This document shows, in pieces, positions 25,696 to 34,516 of a stretch of 64,000 bases of DNA. The DNA is taken from the NCBI RefSeq assembly GCF_000455365.1, contig NZ_HG315687.1, positions 124,001 to 188,000 on the forward strand, in the 5' to 3' direction. This stretch comes from Halopiger djelfimassiliensis (lineage in GTDB: Archaea > Halobacteriota > Halobacteria > Halobacteriales > Natrialbaceae). The notes under the pieces were generated by a model. It saw only the letters and a program-made list of their open reading frames with translations. It did not search any database and had not been told where the DNA came from. Within the stretch, counting starts at the first letter, position 1. Each line of letters begins with the position of its first letter. The position numbers and the translations under genes are program-made.

Positions 25696-25709
25696 CTGGA
25701 TCATTCCAG
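25696..25709. repeat. short hairpin near the structured element
   Basis: CTGGA (25696-25700) and TCCAG (25705-25709) pair around TCAT in AT-rich DNA, 35 bp beyond the structured element. It could be a terminator stem, or the other end of a small mobile element. Confidence 0.4.
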
Positions 25710-25873
25710 AAATAACGGAGATAGGCGGCATAGCGCGCTCGAGTCGGCCGGCTCCGGCGGATCGCATCGAGGCCGTGCTAGTATTCGTCGCCGTCGTCGG
25801 GACTGCCATCGGGGCCGCGGACTGTGACTGCGACCACAACCGGGAGCGGCGGTCGGTGGCGGCTTGAGCGCCG

Positions 25874-26536
25874 CTATTCGTCCTCCGCCCGGCTTTCGCG
25901 CTCGAACTGCGCGAAGAACTCCGCCATGACCTCCCGCCGGGACTCGCCGAGGCGGCGTCCGGGTGCCGTGTACAACGCGTCCAGCCGCTCCGTCGCCCAC
26001 TCCCGAAGGAGCGTGATGTCCGGACAGTCGGACGCCGCCATCCCGTGCCCCGACGGCCTGTCGAGCACCGCGTACCGTTCGCCTGCCCGTCCCGATCGCT
26101 CGCCGACGATACAGGCCAGCCGAACGATCCCGACCGCTCCGGTCGCTTCCAACTTGTCCGCGTCGAAGAGGAGTTTCGCCTCGAGGGTCTCCGGTTCCGG
26201 GGAGCGCGACCGAATACTGTGCGCTCGGATACAGCGTGTGACGGCCTCGATCCGGTCGGATGCGACCTCTTCGGCCTCGAGCAGTGTCGCCGCTTCCGTC
26301 GCGCCCCAGTCGTTGTGATCGTCGATCTCCCCCGTCCGCTCCCGCGGCCGCCCGATGTCGTGAAACCACGCCGCTGCGGAAAGGACGTCCCTCTCGACCG
26401 ATCCCTCGCACTCGCTTGCCAGCCGAAGCGACAACTCCCGGACCCGTTTGGCGTGGAACCGATCGTGTGCCGGGAGGGCATCGTCGTAGTACGGTCTCGA
26501 CAACTCTCGAGCAAGAGTCCCTAATTCCGAATCCAT
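25874..26536 (-). CDS. HD-domain phosphohydrolase
   Basis: A 220-residue HD-superfamily protein. HDRFHAKRVRELSLRLA supplies the first His, AAAWFHDIGRP is the HD pair (59-60), and LLFDADKLEATG holds the last Asp. These are the metal ligands of the superfamily. Members hydrolyse nucleotides or cyclic nucleotides, but the substrate here is not evident. Upstream of the ATG are a CTACCGGTAG palindrome (26554-26563) and an AT-rich stretch, suggesting its own promoter. Confidence 0.85.
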   Translation of the reverse strand: MDSELGTLARELSRPYYDDALPAHDRFHAKRVRELSLRLASECEGSVERDVLSAAAWFHDIGRPRERTGEIDDHNDWGATEAATLLEAEEVASDRIEAVTRCIRAHSIRSRSPEPETLEAKLLFDADKLEATGAVGIVRLACIVGERSGRAGERYAVLDRPSGHGMAASDCPDITLLREWATERLDALYTAPGRRLGESRREVMAEFFAQFERESRAEDE

Positions 26537-26571
26537 GAGTTACGAAATTTTCGCTACCGGTAGTATAGTCG

Positions 26572-26853
26572 TTGTGGAATTTGCAGGCGACAGTACGAAA
26601 CGAGTACGGTAACCGGGTGCTTTCGACGTTCGAGGCCGTCCTCGAATCGATCACCGCGAGCGGAATCAGGCGGCGATGGGACGCGTTCCGTGCCGTTGAG
26701 AACTCCGTTATGACGGTCGTCGAATCCGTGAGGGCCTCGAGAAGATACGAACCTTTTCACACGCCCGAAGTACGTCCCGTCACGGGGTGGAACTACGCGT
26801 CGCTGGCCCTCCTGTTGTTGACGATCTCGATGCCGGCGAATATACTCAGGTAG
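26572..26853 (+). CDS. possible small membrane protein
   Basis: A 93-codon frame from GTG 26572 (or from the ATG at 26710, giving 47 residues). The end has one hydrophobic helix, NYASLALLLLTISMPANIL. The start is weak, the first half has no acidic character typical of this genome, and no homologue comes to mind. It may be chance. Otherwise 26537-27010 contains nothing I can support. Confidence 0.25.
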   Translation: MWNLQATVRNEYGNRVLSTFEAVLESITASGIRRRWDAFRAVENSVMTVVESVRASRRYEPFHTPEVRPVTGWNYASLALLLLTISMPANILR

Positions 26854-27010
26854 ACGACGACGCGGATGCTGAACGTCGTAAGGAGTGATCCCACGGTGGT
26901 GAGCTCCGTTCTATCATAAGCTATCCCACACATCTCCCGCTCAAAAAGGCGCGGGACCGAGACCCCCGATACGGACGGTATTCCTCGTCGAGCGCGTTCC
27001 GAACCCTGCG

Positions 27011-27652
27011 TCAGGCGACGAGAGCCCCGACCATCTCGGCGACGGCCTCGAGCTCGTCCTCGTTGACGCCGTGGCCCATTCCCTCGTAGAGTCGCATCGT
27101 CACGTCGGCGTTCATCGACTCGAAGACGGCGGCCGTCTCGCGGACTCGCGTCTCGGGAATGTGGGGATCGACGTCGCTACAGCCGAGAAAAACCGGGGTG
27201 CTCTCGAGATCGCCGGGGTACTCGTCGTCGAGTTCCTCGCCGATGAGGCCGCCGCTCAGGGCGGCGAGCCCGCCGTAGCGTCGCGGGTTTCGGGCGAGGA
27301 ACTCGCTGGCGAGACACGCGCCCTGCGAGAAGCCGACCAGCATGACGCGCTCGGGCGAAATCCCGGCGTCTCCGGCCTCGTCGATCGCGTCCGCGATCGC
27401 CTGCAGTCCCGAGGTTCGGCCGGGCTCGTTCCGTTCGACGGGCGCGAGAAACGAGTCGGGGTACCACGTCTGTCCGGCCGCCTGCGGCGCGAGGAACGCG
27501 ACGCCCTCGCGGTGGACCTCGTCGGCCAACTGGATCATCCCTCGGGCGGTCGCACCGCGTCCGTGGGCGAGCACGAGCGCCGCCTCGGCGGATTCGAGCG
27601 GCGTGCCGCCGGTGACGAGCCGCTGGTCCTGATGGGGGCCGTCGTCGGTCAT
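27011..27652 (-). CDS. carboxylesterase/phospholipase family hydrolase (MhqD-like)
   Basis: A 213-residue alpha/beta hydrolase. LVLAHGRGATARGM is the oxyanion region, VMLVGFSQGACLASEF holds the nucleophile Ser in GFSQG, CSDVDPHIP the Asp, and EGMGHGVNEDEL the His. The gene overlaps the upstream VOC-dioxygenase gene by four bases (ATGA). This pairing resembles the bacterial MhqD/MhqO pair used against quinones, so a role in breakdown or detoxification of aromatic compounds is inferred. Confidence 0.88.
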   Translation of the reverse strand: MTDDGPHQDQRLVTGGTPLESAEAALVLAHGRGATARGMIQLADEVHREGVAFLAPQAAGQTWYPDSFLAPVERNEPGRTSGLQAIADAIDEAGDAGISPERVMLVGFSQGACLASEFLARNPRRYGGLAALSGGLIGEELDDEYPGDLESTPVFLGCSDVDPHIPETRVRETAAVFESMNADVTMRLYEGMGHGVNEDELEAVAEMVGALVA

Positions 27653-28272
27653 TCGACACCCCCGACGCCCGCGCTGGCGTCCGGCAGGTCGTACTCGACG
27701 ACCTCGAGACCGACGGCCTCGATCGCTCTCCGAAGATGGTCGTCCTTGGCGTACTCCGCGCCGTCCTCCTCGCGGAGTCGCTGGGCCGTCGCCAGCACCT
27801 CGCCGCGGCGGTCGTCCGGGATCTCGTACTTGTCGGCAGAGAGTTCGATGACCAGTCCGTTGTTGTCGGTGGTGTAGATCGAGTGGAAGATCCCTCGATC
27901 GAAGACGTTGTACCGGTGGCCGGCGTCCTCGAGCGCCGCCATGACGTCCTCGTAGGTGTCGGGATCGACGCTGAAACAGAGGTGGTGGACGGCTCCGACG
28001 CCGCCGCGCTGTCCCCGCGGGTTCGACGGCCGGTCGTCGCTGACGAACACCGTCAGGATCCGTCCGTCACCCGTATCGAAGAACAGGTGTGTCTGGGAGG
28101 GGTCGTCGAGGTTTGGCTGTCGCAACACGAGGGGCATTCCGAGGAGGTCGCGGTAGAACGCGATCGTATCCTCGGCGTTGCTCCCCCAGATGGTGATGTG
28201 GTCGGTTCCCGTCGTCTGAAACGGACTGTCGGGTCGGTCGGTCGTGACTGGATGGTGGGATTCGTCGGACAT
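27649..28272 (-). CDS. VOC-family ring-cleavage dioxygenase-like protein (MhqO-like)
   Basis: A 207-residue vicinal-oxygen-chelate protein. TTGDHITIWGSNAEDTIAFY-type segments begin the first beta-alpha-beta module (His near residue 25), GAVHHLCFSVDPDTYEDVM begins the second with His, and NNGLVIELSAD provides the Glu. These three residues bind the metal. The C-terminal 50 residues carry a helical tail. I take the ATG at 28272. The frame stays open upstream to 28446, but that part is poor in acidic residues and looks non-coding. The gene is coupled to the downstream esterase. Confidence 0.82.
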   Translation of the reverse strand: MSDESHHPVTTDRPDSPFQTTGTDHITIWGSNAEDTIAFYRDLLGMPLVLRQPNLDDPSQTHLFFDTGDGRILTVFVSDDRPSNPRGQRGGVGAVHHLCFSVDPDTYEDVMAALEDAGHRYNVFDRGIFHSIYTTDNNGLVIELSADKYEIPDDRRGEVLATAQRLREEDGAEYAKDDHLRRAIEAVGLEVVEYDLPDASAGVGGVE

Positions 28273-28451
28273 TATCGGAGTTCGGTGGTCGCTGCGGTCG
28301 GTTCGCCGACGGGGCGTGCCGTCGGGACCGTCGATATCGCGGCCGCGGCATCGACGGACGCTCGAGAGCCGGTTGAGTGCTGTGCCAGCAGTATCGTCGT
28401 CGGCGGCTCTCACCCCCGGTGTCGGGCATCGGGTCGTGTCGTCCACTGGTA

Positions 28452-28522
28452 GTCACACAGTGTTACTGCACCGCCATGAATCCAGCAGAGACGCCGCCCC
28501 AACCACGTAACACGGGTGTTAT
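28452..28522. promoter_or_regulatory. two related inverted repeats (candidate operators)
   Basis: GTCACAC-A-GTGTTAC (28452-28466) and GTAACAC-GG-GTGTTAT (28507-28522) share the scheme GTNACAC/GTGTTA. They lie in the gene-free stretch 28273-28766 between the VOC-esterase pair and the divergent glutamate-cysteine ligase gene. They may bind one dimeric regulator. I see no gene in this stretch. Confidence 0.45.
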
Positions 28523-28766
28523 CGGCCGCTGAGGCCGGATTACGGCCGCCGCTCGACGGGGCGGGTCGATCCGCCCGGCACACGCAGGCTCAGCGGCTTC
28601 ACGTCGCACCCCCCTATCCCGTACTCCACACCACGGAACCAGCCCCGGACGCCGGCGACGACGGTGCGCTCGATACGTGTTCCGGTATCGGCGTCCGGCC
28701 ACCAGTAGCGGCCCGGTGACGGCTTGCTCGAGGGCCGACGTGGACCACGATCCAACAGCGATATCC

Positions 28767-29879
28767 ATGAAAACCAGTCTCGAGGTGGAGTACTGGGTCG
28801 TCGATACGGACGGCGATCTGGCACCCCCCGAAGCGCTGCTCGACGTCTCCGAGCGGGTCGATCCGGAGTTCGTCGAGCCGATGATCGAACTCAAGACCAC
28901 TCCCTGCACGTCGCTGACCGCCCTCCGGGACGAGTTCGTCGGGCTCCACGCCGACGTGCTCGAGACGGCCCACGAGCAGGACAAGCGGCTCGTCCCGCTG
29001 GCGACGCCGTTGCACGCCGGGCCGTCGGAGATTCCCTACCGCGAGAAGCGAGGGACCGACCTCCAGCGCCGGATCGTGGGGCCGGCGTTCGACGACGCCC
29101 GCGTCTGTGCCGGCACGCACATCCACTTCGAACGGTCGAACGTCGTCGATCAACTCAACACGCTCACGGCGCTCGATCCCGCCTTCGCGCTCGTCAACAG
29201 TTCGTCGTACTACCGCGGCGAGCGACTCATCGAGTGTGCGCGCCCGTTTCTCTACCGGCGCTCGTGTTACGACGCCTGCCCCGAGCAGGGACAGCTCTGG
29301 CCCTACGTCGACAGCGTCGCGGAGTGGGAGACCCGCCTCGAGAACGCCTACGCGTGCTTTCGCGAGCGGGCGCTCGAGCGCGGCGTCGATCCGCCCCGCT
29401 TCGACGACGAGTTCGACCCCTACGATGCGGTCTGGACGCCGGTCCGGCTGCGCGAGGCGATGCCGACGGTCGAGTGGCGCTCGCCCGACGCGGCCCTGCC
29501 GAGTCAGGTCCTCCGTCTCGCCGCCGCGGTGCGATCGATCGTCACGCACGCCGACGCTCGGGGTACCACGATCGGCGACGCCGAATCGCCGTCTTCCGAC
29601 GGCGGGGCCGACCCCGTGTCACTCCCCGAGTTCGATACCGTCGAGACGATCACCGACGCCGCCATCTCCGGCGGGATCGCGGACGCGACCGTCCGGTACT
29701 ATCTGCAGGAACGCGGCTTTACACCCTCGGCGTACGAGCCACTCGCCGATCGTCTCCTCGACCCGGATTCGATCGGATCGCGGACCTCGCAACTCTCGAG
29801 ACGGCGCGCGAAGGCCCTCCGTCTCGACGCTGCGAGTCGGCTCGAGGCCGACCTCGAGAACCGGCGCGCTTCCGCCTGA
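28767..29879 (+). CDS. gshA: glutamate-cysteine ligase
   Basis: It makes gamma-glutamylcysteine, the main low-molecular-weight thiol of haloarchaea. The 370-residue protein begins MKTSLEVEYWVVDTDGDL, in which LEVEYW is the substrate-binding start of the family. MIELKTTPC, AGTHIHFERSNVVDQLNTLT and ALDPAFALVNSSSYYRGERL are further conserved blocks. The C-terminal 90 residues are a helical extension (RTSQLSRRRAKALRLDAASR). The ATG at 28767 is chosen because the family begins here. It is divergent from the VOC-esterase pair, and both functions relate to thiol or electrophile defence. Confidence 0.9.
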   Translation: MKTSLEVEYWVVDTDGDLAPPEALLDVSERVDPEFVEPMIELKTTPCTSLTALRDEFVGLHADVLETAHEQDKRLVPLATPLHAGPSEIPYREKRGTDLQRRIVGPAFDDARVCAGTHIHFERSNVVDQLNTLTALDPAFALVNSSSYYRGERLIECARPFLYRRSCYDACPEQGQLWPYVDSVAEWETRLENAYACFRERALERGVDPPRFDDEFDPYDAVWTPVRLREAMPTVEWRSPDAALPSQVLRLAAAVRSIVTHADARGTTIGDAESPSSDGGADPVSLPEFDTVETITDAAISGGIADATVRYYLQERGFTPSAYEPLADRLLDPDSIGSRTSQLSRRRAKALRLDAASRLEADLENRRASA

Positions 29880-29897
29880 ACCCGTAGTCGAGGGCCG

Positions 29898-32800
29898 TCA
29901 GCTATTGCCCGGGCCGTTCCCTCGGTGTCCCGGCGGCGTTCCGGCGTTGCCGGGACAGACACCGTCGTGACCGGGCGCGTTTCCGCTGTTTCCAGGGCTG
30001 TTCCCGCGATGACCGGGTGCGGTTCCGCTGTTGCCCGGACACTCGGTGTCGTCGCGTTCCGGCTGCTCGTCCTCGTTCGGCTCGTAGGCGTCGAACAGCG
30101 GGAACGAGTCGTCGAACGCCGTCGTCTCGAGCACTGTGGGATCGCCGGCGAGATTCCGCTCGTCGTCGACGACCGCGTCCTGATTGAACCGGAGGTCCGT
30201 CCGCAGTCGGGACGCAAGGTCGTTGAGGTGCTTGGTGTGTTCGGTCGATGCGGCCGCGCTTCCGAGCAAGACGACGGCTCCGCCGTCGTTGCGGAACTCG
30301 CGCAGGGCGAGCAGTTCCTCCCACTCGAGTTCGCGAACGGGCGCGGTGACCAGAACGGCACGCGGGGTCCGTTCCTCGGCGGGCAGCGTCTCCGCGAGGT
30401 CGTTGATCTGCCGGAGTCGCGTCCCGACGCCCTCGAGATACCGGAGGTAGTACCTGCAATCCTCGAGCGAGAGCGATCCCTCGGCACCGAACTGTCCTTG
30501 GCCGCCGGCGACGATCACGTCGCCGTCGGTTTCCGAGAGGTAGTCGATGAGGTTCGTCAGGAACGGGAAGTTCCCGTACCCGCTCGTATCGACGCCGAAC
30601 CCTTCGTCGGCCTCGTACGCTTCGTCGATCAGGAGTCCGCCGACCAGCGCGACGCGGCGTTGCTCGTCGACCCCGACCAGCGGGATGTCCCCGTCGTACG
30701 CGACGCCAGCCGCGAGTCGCTGTTCGGCGCTCGGGGACGCCGCGACCGGGACCCGATCGTCAGGCAGGTGGCCGTCGTCGCTCCGAGTGCTGTGAACGCT
30801 CCGGGCCGACGGGACGAACAGGGTGTCGACGGGGTCGTTGCGTTTCTCCGGTAGCGCGTCGAGGTCGGCCGCCGACCAGACGCCCCGTCCGGCGGCGAGG
30901 GCCTCCTCCTCGAGTGCGGCCAACTCGTCGTGTGTCCCGAATCCAGAGGAGTACACGCGGGCGTACCCCTCCGCGATCAGCTCCCGGTTGTAGGTCTCGG
31001 AGAACGAGCCGTCGCCGGGATCCGCCTCGAAGTCGTCCGGATCGTAGTGGACGTAGCCGAGCAATCGCCCGTAGTTCCCCCGAACCGGCTCCGAATCGTC
31101 GAACGTCACCGTGACGCGACGGCCCTCGATATCGGGTTCGTCGATCCCCGCGCCGTCGGGTGCCAGCCGTTCGAGCGCGAACTCGCTTGCCTTCTTCCCC
31201 CACGACTCGAGGTGGTCGTCGGCGTCGTCGGGGATGCCGAACCACTCCTCGGGGTCGTTGTCCGACGGCGGCGTCTCCGCGGTGTCCACGCCGACGTTCC
31301 GAACGCTCTCGCGATAGCCGTACTCGGTGTCGAATTCGATCTCGACGGTGTCGCCGTCGAACACGCGGACGACCCGGCCGTAGTACTCCCCGTCCCGTTC
31401 GAACTCGATACCGACGCCGTCACGGGCCGCGAAGTAGGCCTCCGGTCCCGAAAACGCCGTTGCGAGCGGGACGTACGCCGGTCCCGCGTTGTGCGTCTCG
31501 TCTTCGACCTGCCCGCCGTTGAACCGGAAGGCGAGATCCAGCCGCTCGGCGATGTCGTTCATGACCGCCGTTCGGTCGTTCCCGCCGAAGTCGGACTGAT
31601 CGAACAGGAACACGGCACCGCCGTCCTCGACGAACGACTCGAGGGCCGCGAGTTCCGGCTCCTCGAACTCCCACCGAGGCGTGGTGATCACGAGTCCGTC
31701 CGCGTCCGCGAGACTCGACGCCCCGCCCCCGAGGTACGTTTCGTCGATGGCCGTCGTCGTGAACACGTGCTCGTCCCAGCCGGTCGCGTCGTCCTCGACC
31801 TGGTCGGCGTTGAACCGGAACCCGAGCCCGAGCGCGTCGGCGATCTCGTTCAGGGCCGCCGTCTCGTCGTGGTCGCCGTAATCCGACTGATCGTGGAGCA
31901 AGACCGCGCCGCCGTCGTCGACGAACGACTCGAGGGCCGCGAGTTCCGCGTCGGTGAGCGACGTCGCGGGCGAGGTGATCACGACCGCGTCGGCGTCGCG
32001 CTCGCCCTCGAGCACCGCGAGCAGATCGGTGGTAGCCTCGACGGTGTAGCCCGCCGTTTCGACCTCGTGGATAAACGTCTCGAACCGCCCCGTATCGTAA
32101 TACTGGTCGTGGCTCTCGTCCCAGTAGACCGTCTCCCCGTCGATCACCGCGTCCCAGACGTTGCGAACGAACGTCCGGTTCTCGTCGTGGTCGCTTTCAT
32201 CGGTCACGAGCGGTGCACCGAACCCGACCACGCGGTCGTCCCGTGTGATCAGGGGTATCCGCTCGTCGTCGGCATAGTGGTACCCGTCGTCGCCGGTCCG
32301 GTCGCCGTTCGTCGCCGACTCCGGTGCCCACGCGAGGACCTCCAGCCCGTCGGCCGCGTCGACGGCCGCTTCGGTAAGCGCGCCCCCGTCCGGCGACAGC
32401 TGACTCGCCGTCGAGTAACACTCGAGGCTCGCGCCGCCGGTCTCGAACTCCTCGAGCGCCCGCAGCTCGTAGCCGTTGCCCTCGGCGTAGCGCCGGAAAA
32501 TCCCGTGGCTCGCGAGGTCCCAGTACTGCTCGTGGCTTTCGTCCCACAGGACCGTACTGTCCGGTCCCAGCAGTTCGTCCCAGACGTTGAGCATGAACTG
32601 CTCGTTTCCGACGTCGAACCCCCCGTGCTCGTCGCTGAGAAAGCCGGCGCTGCCGATCCCCAGCACGTTCCCGTCCCGTGCGATCAGGGGGATCCGCTCG
32701 TCCTCGTAGCGGACGACGTCACCCTCGTCCGTGCCGTCGTCCGCGATCACGACGGACGCGTCCGTCGATGCCCAGGCGACGACGTGGTCCCCGTCCGTCA

Positions 32801-33008
32801 GCGGCCCGCCGTCCGCGCTCACCTGCGCGGCCGTCGAGTAAAACGACAGGGCCTCGAGCCCGTCGTTCGCGCTCGTCCCTGCGCCCGTATCGGCGCTCGA
32901 CGTCCCCGCCGCTCCCGGCAGGGCGAGCGGCCCCGTTCCGGCACCGAGCAACGAGACGAACGACCGCCGATCGATACCGTCCTCTCTTCTGGATCGAAAC
33001 GAGTCCAT
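29898..33008 (-). CDS. large secreted protein with repeated domains and an internal SNase-like nuclease domain
   Basis: A 1036-residue protein. Residues 1-40 hold a Tat signal (DRRSFVSLLGAGTG). Two copies of a domain with GxALxECYST/SFYSTAAQ starts and WDESHxQYxD ends cover about 48-325. Two DUF4350/GATase-like domains with LESFVDDGGAVLLHDQSD follow (about 330-530). A thermonuclease domain lies at about 537-700: VFDGDTVEIEF, RNVGVDTAETPP and NYGRLLGYVHYD keep the Asp, Arg, Glu and Arg residues of staphylococcal nuclease. A third GATase-like copy (LREFRNDGGAVVLLGS) is near 905. The tail is a Pro-Gly-Asn repeat (APGHRGNSPGNSGNAPGHDG). I infer an exported nuclease bound to the cell surface or matrix. 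Confidence 0.85.
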   Translation of the reverse strand: MDSFRSRREDGIDRRSFVSLLGAGTGPLALPGAAGTSSADTGAGTSANDGLEALSFYSTAAQVSADGGPLTDGDHVVAWASTDASVVIADDGTDEGDVVRYEDERIPLIARDGNVLGIGSAGFLSDEHGGFDVGNEQFMLNVWDELLGPDSTVLWDESHEQYWDLASHGIFRRYAEGNGYELRALEEFETGGASLECYSTASQLSPDGGALTEAAVDAADGLEVLAWAPESATNGDRTGDDGYHYADDERIPLITRDDRVVGFGAPLVTDESDHDENRTFVRNVWDAVIDGETVYWDESHDQYYDTGRFETFIHEVETAGYTVEATTDLLAVLEGERDADAVVITSPATSLTDAELAALESFVDDGGAVLLHDQSDYGDHDETAALNEIADALGLGFRFNADQVEDDATGWDEHVFTTTAIDETYLGGGASSLADADGLVITTPRWEFEEPELAALESFVEDGGAVFLFDQSDFGGNDRTAVMNDIAERLDLAFRFNGGQVEDETHNAGPAYVPLATAFSGPEAYFAARDGVGIEFERDGEYYGRVVRVFDGDTVEIEFDTEYGYRESVRNVGVDTAETPPSDNDPEEWFGIPDDADDHLESWGKKASEFALERLAPDGAGIDEPDIEGRRVTVTFDDSEPVRGNYGRLLGYVHYDPDDFEADPGDGSFSETYNRELIAEGYARVYSSGFGTHDELAALEEEALAAGRGVWSAADLDALPEKRNDPVDTLFVPSARSVHSTRSDDGHLPDDRVPVAASPSAEQRLAAGVAYDGDIPLVGVDEQRRVALVGGLLIDEAYEADEGFGVDTSGYGNFPFLTNLIDYLSETDGDVIVAGGQGQFGAEGSLSLEDCRYYLRYLEGVGTRLRQINDLAETLPAEERTPRAVLVTAPVRELEWEELLALREFRNDGGAVVLLGSAAASTEHTKHLNDLASRLRTDLRFNQDAVVDDERNLAGDPTVLETTAFDDSFPLFDAYEPNEDEQPERDDTECPGNSGTAPGHRGNSPGNSGNAPGHDGVCPGNAGTPPGHRGNGPGNS

Positions 33009-33243
33009 GCGCGCCCTGCGTCCCTTTTTTCAATAAAACTTCGTAATTGGAAGATGGTGGAGTATGTGAGATATATTCCCGAACAGGCTCCGGCGGCGGC
33101 CGCGGGAACCGGAGCTTTTGTCTCGAGAACGTTCGGAGGCGGCCGTACTGGGCGGTCCGGGGATCTCGAGCACTCTTTCCGGGACGCCGATCGCTAAAAG
33201 ATGACCGAACTGATTCGGACTCGTGTTGGGTTCCGGACTGGAG

Positions 33244-33810
33244 TCAGCAGCCCACGTCCTCGGCCGGTATCGACTCCGTTGCCGGTTCCCCTTCGGGAAT
33301 GTCCAGAAAGATCACGTAAGCCCGTGCGCCGTCCTCGCTGTCGGCCGTGTGAACGGCACCGGGATCGATCCACGCATCGCCCGCCGCGTAGGTACGGCTG
33401 ACGCAGTCGTCAGCCATGGTGAACTCGATTTCGCCTTCGACCATGTGGACGATGGCCATCCCGGGGTGTTGGTGCCAGCCGGATCTCGCCCCCGGCTCCC
33501 AGGTCACCTCGGCGACGATGACGGACGACGGATCGTCCATCTCGATGTCGATGGACTCGTCGTCCTGACCATCGGCGAAGGTGAGTTCGAACGTCGCGGC
33601 CACGTCGTCCGGGAAGGTCGCGTGCTCCCCGAGTATCTCGACCTGAAAGCCCTCGTGGTCGCCGTCGTCGTCGTGCTCACCGTTTTCGTCCTCGTCTTCC
33701 TCGCCCGCGACCGCAGGCGTCCCGACCGCGAGCGCGCCCGTCGTGATCGCGCTGGCTTTCAGTATCGTCCGGCGCAATACGCCGCTGACTGATTCGGTTG
33801 CGCTGACCAT
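33244..33810 (-). CDS. secreted cupin-domain protein
   Basis: A 188-residue protein with an N-terminal signal (RRTILKASAITTGALAVGTP), an acidic linker rich in Asp, Glu and His, and a cupin barrel from about residue 80. ARSGWHQHPGMAIVHMVEGE is cupin motif 1, with two His and a Glu for metal, and GDAWIDPGAVHTADSEDG is motif 2. It therefore likely binds a metal outside the membrane. On the minus strand, a TATA-like CTATATGC near 33875 could be its promoter. Confidence 0.8.
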   Translation of the reverse strand: MVSATESVSGVLRRTILKASAITTGALAVGTPAVAGEEDEDENGEHDDDGDHEGFQVEILGEHATFPDDVAATFELTFADGQDDESIDIEMDDPSSVIVAEVTWEPGARSGWHQHPGMAIVHMVEGEIEFTMADDCVSRTYAAGDAWIDPGAVHTADSEDGARAYVIFLDIPEGEPATESIPAEDVGC

Positions 33811-34294
33811 AGTATCCCTTTCGCCCCGTCGAGTACCGCTGTCTCGGGGCAGTCATCCCACGATGACACGCGGCATATAGCTATCAACTCTGTAATATGG
33901 ATGGTTTTCGCTGTCGCTGGCACGTTCGGTTGGCACACGCTCGGTTTCCGGCCCTGTCGAACGATTGCTGAGCAGACACGAACCAACCGTCTCCGCGTTA
34001 CCGTTGTATTCTACTCGTGTCTCTTCAGGAACCCGATTCCGTCGACGTACAACCGCAAGCAGTTCCATCGAACTCCGAAACCTCGACGTTGTGTTCGGAT
34101 CGCTCCGATGGATCTCACGATCGGTATCGATCGTATAGTCAGGCGCTTATTGTCCTCGGGCGCATCGTATCAAGTGGAATCGCCAGACAGAGCAGAGGGC
34201 CGTGATGTAACACCACGATATCGAGCGGTTCGAGTGGGTGACAATAGACCCGAACCCCGAGCCGTCTTGCATATCCGACCGTGAACTGCGGTAA
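33811..34294. other. gene-free stretch with a 7-bp inverted repeat
   Basis: Short open frames exist on both strands, but none has the acidic composition of the neighbours or a recognisable motif. The one structure I see is ACGATCG (34117-34123) facing CGATCGT (34128-34134) across GTAT. It is about 310 bp upstream of the cupin gene and could be an operator. Confidence 0.4.
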
Positions 34295-34370
34295 CGGGCA
34301 CGATGGGATTTGAACCCACGACCGTCGGATTAGAAGTCCGACGCTCTAATCCGGACTGAGCTACGTGCCC
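34295..34370 (-). tRNA. tRNA-Arg (anticodon UCU)
   Basis: A full cloverleaf reads from 34370 to 34295. The acceptor stem GGGCACG pairs with CGTGCCC, and the D arm is GCTC...GAGC. The anticodon stem TCGGA/TCCGA encloses the loop CTTCTAA, so the anticodon is TCT, reading AGA/AGG. The T arm is GTGGG-TTCAAAT-CCCAT. The discriminator base is G and no CCA is encoded. There is no intron. Confidence 0.97.
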
Positions 34371-34396
34371 TCGAGTAGGAATCCTCGATCAACCGG

Positions 34397-34402
34397 TATA
34401 AG
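34397..34402 (-). promoter_or_regulatory. TATA-like box of the tRNA gene
   Basis: CTTATA on the minus strand, 27-32 bases before the first base of tRNA-Arg. This spacing fits an archaeal tRNA promoter starting transcription close to the mature 5' end. Confidence 0.5.
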
Positions 34403-34516
34403 CGGTGTGGATTTTCGTTCCGAATCCCGTCGGGAGCTTCGAGACGCGAGCGGGGCCGCCGGGGCGTCGAGCGACGAACACAGCCCTTATGCACGTCTCG
34501 CCGGTACGTTTCCTCG

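Noticed and set aside
28272-28446. N-terminal extension of the VOC dioxygenase-like gene
   Set aside because: The added 58 residues are Arg-rich and without acidic bias. The VOC fold begins just after the ATG at 28272.
30930-33197. 755-codon open frame on the plus strand opposite the large secreted protein
   Set aside because: The minus-strand protein has a signal peptide and conserved domains. The plus frame is basic and has no recognisable motif. Long mirror frames are common in GC-rich DNA.
33853-34284. Overlapping small frames on both strands
   Set aside because: Neither has acidic composition, a family motif or a convincing promoter.
34295-34370. Integrated element at the tRNA-Arg gene
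   Set aside because: tRNA genes are common attachment sites, but no integrase, no duplicated tRNA 3' end and no compositional change were found on either side.
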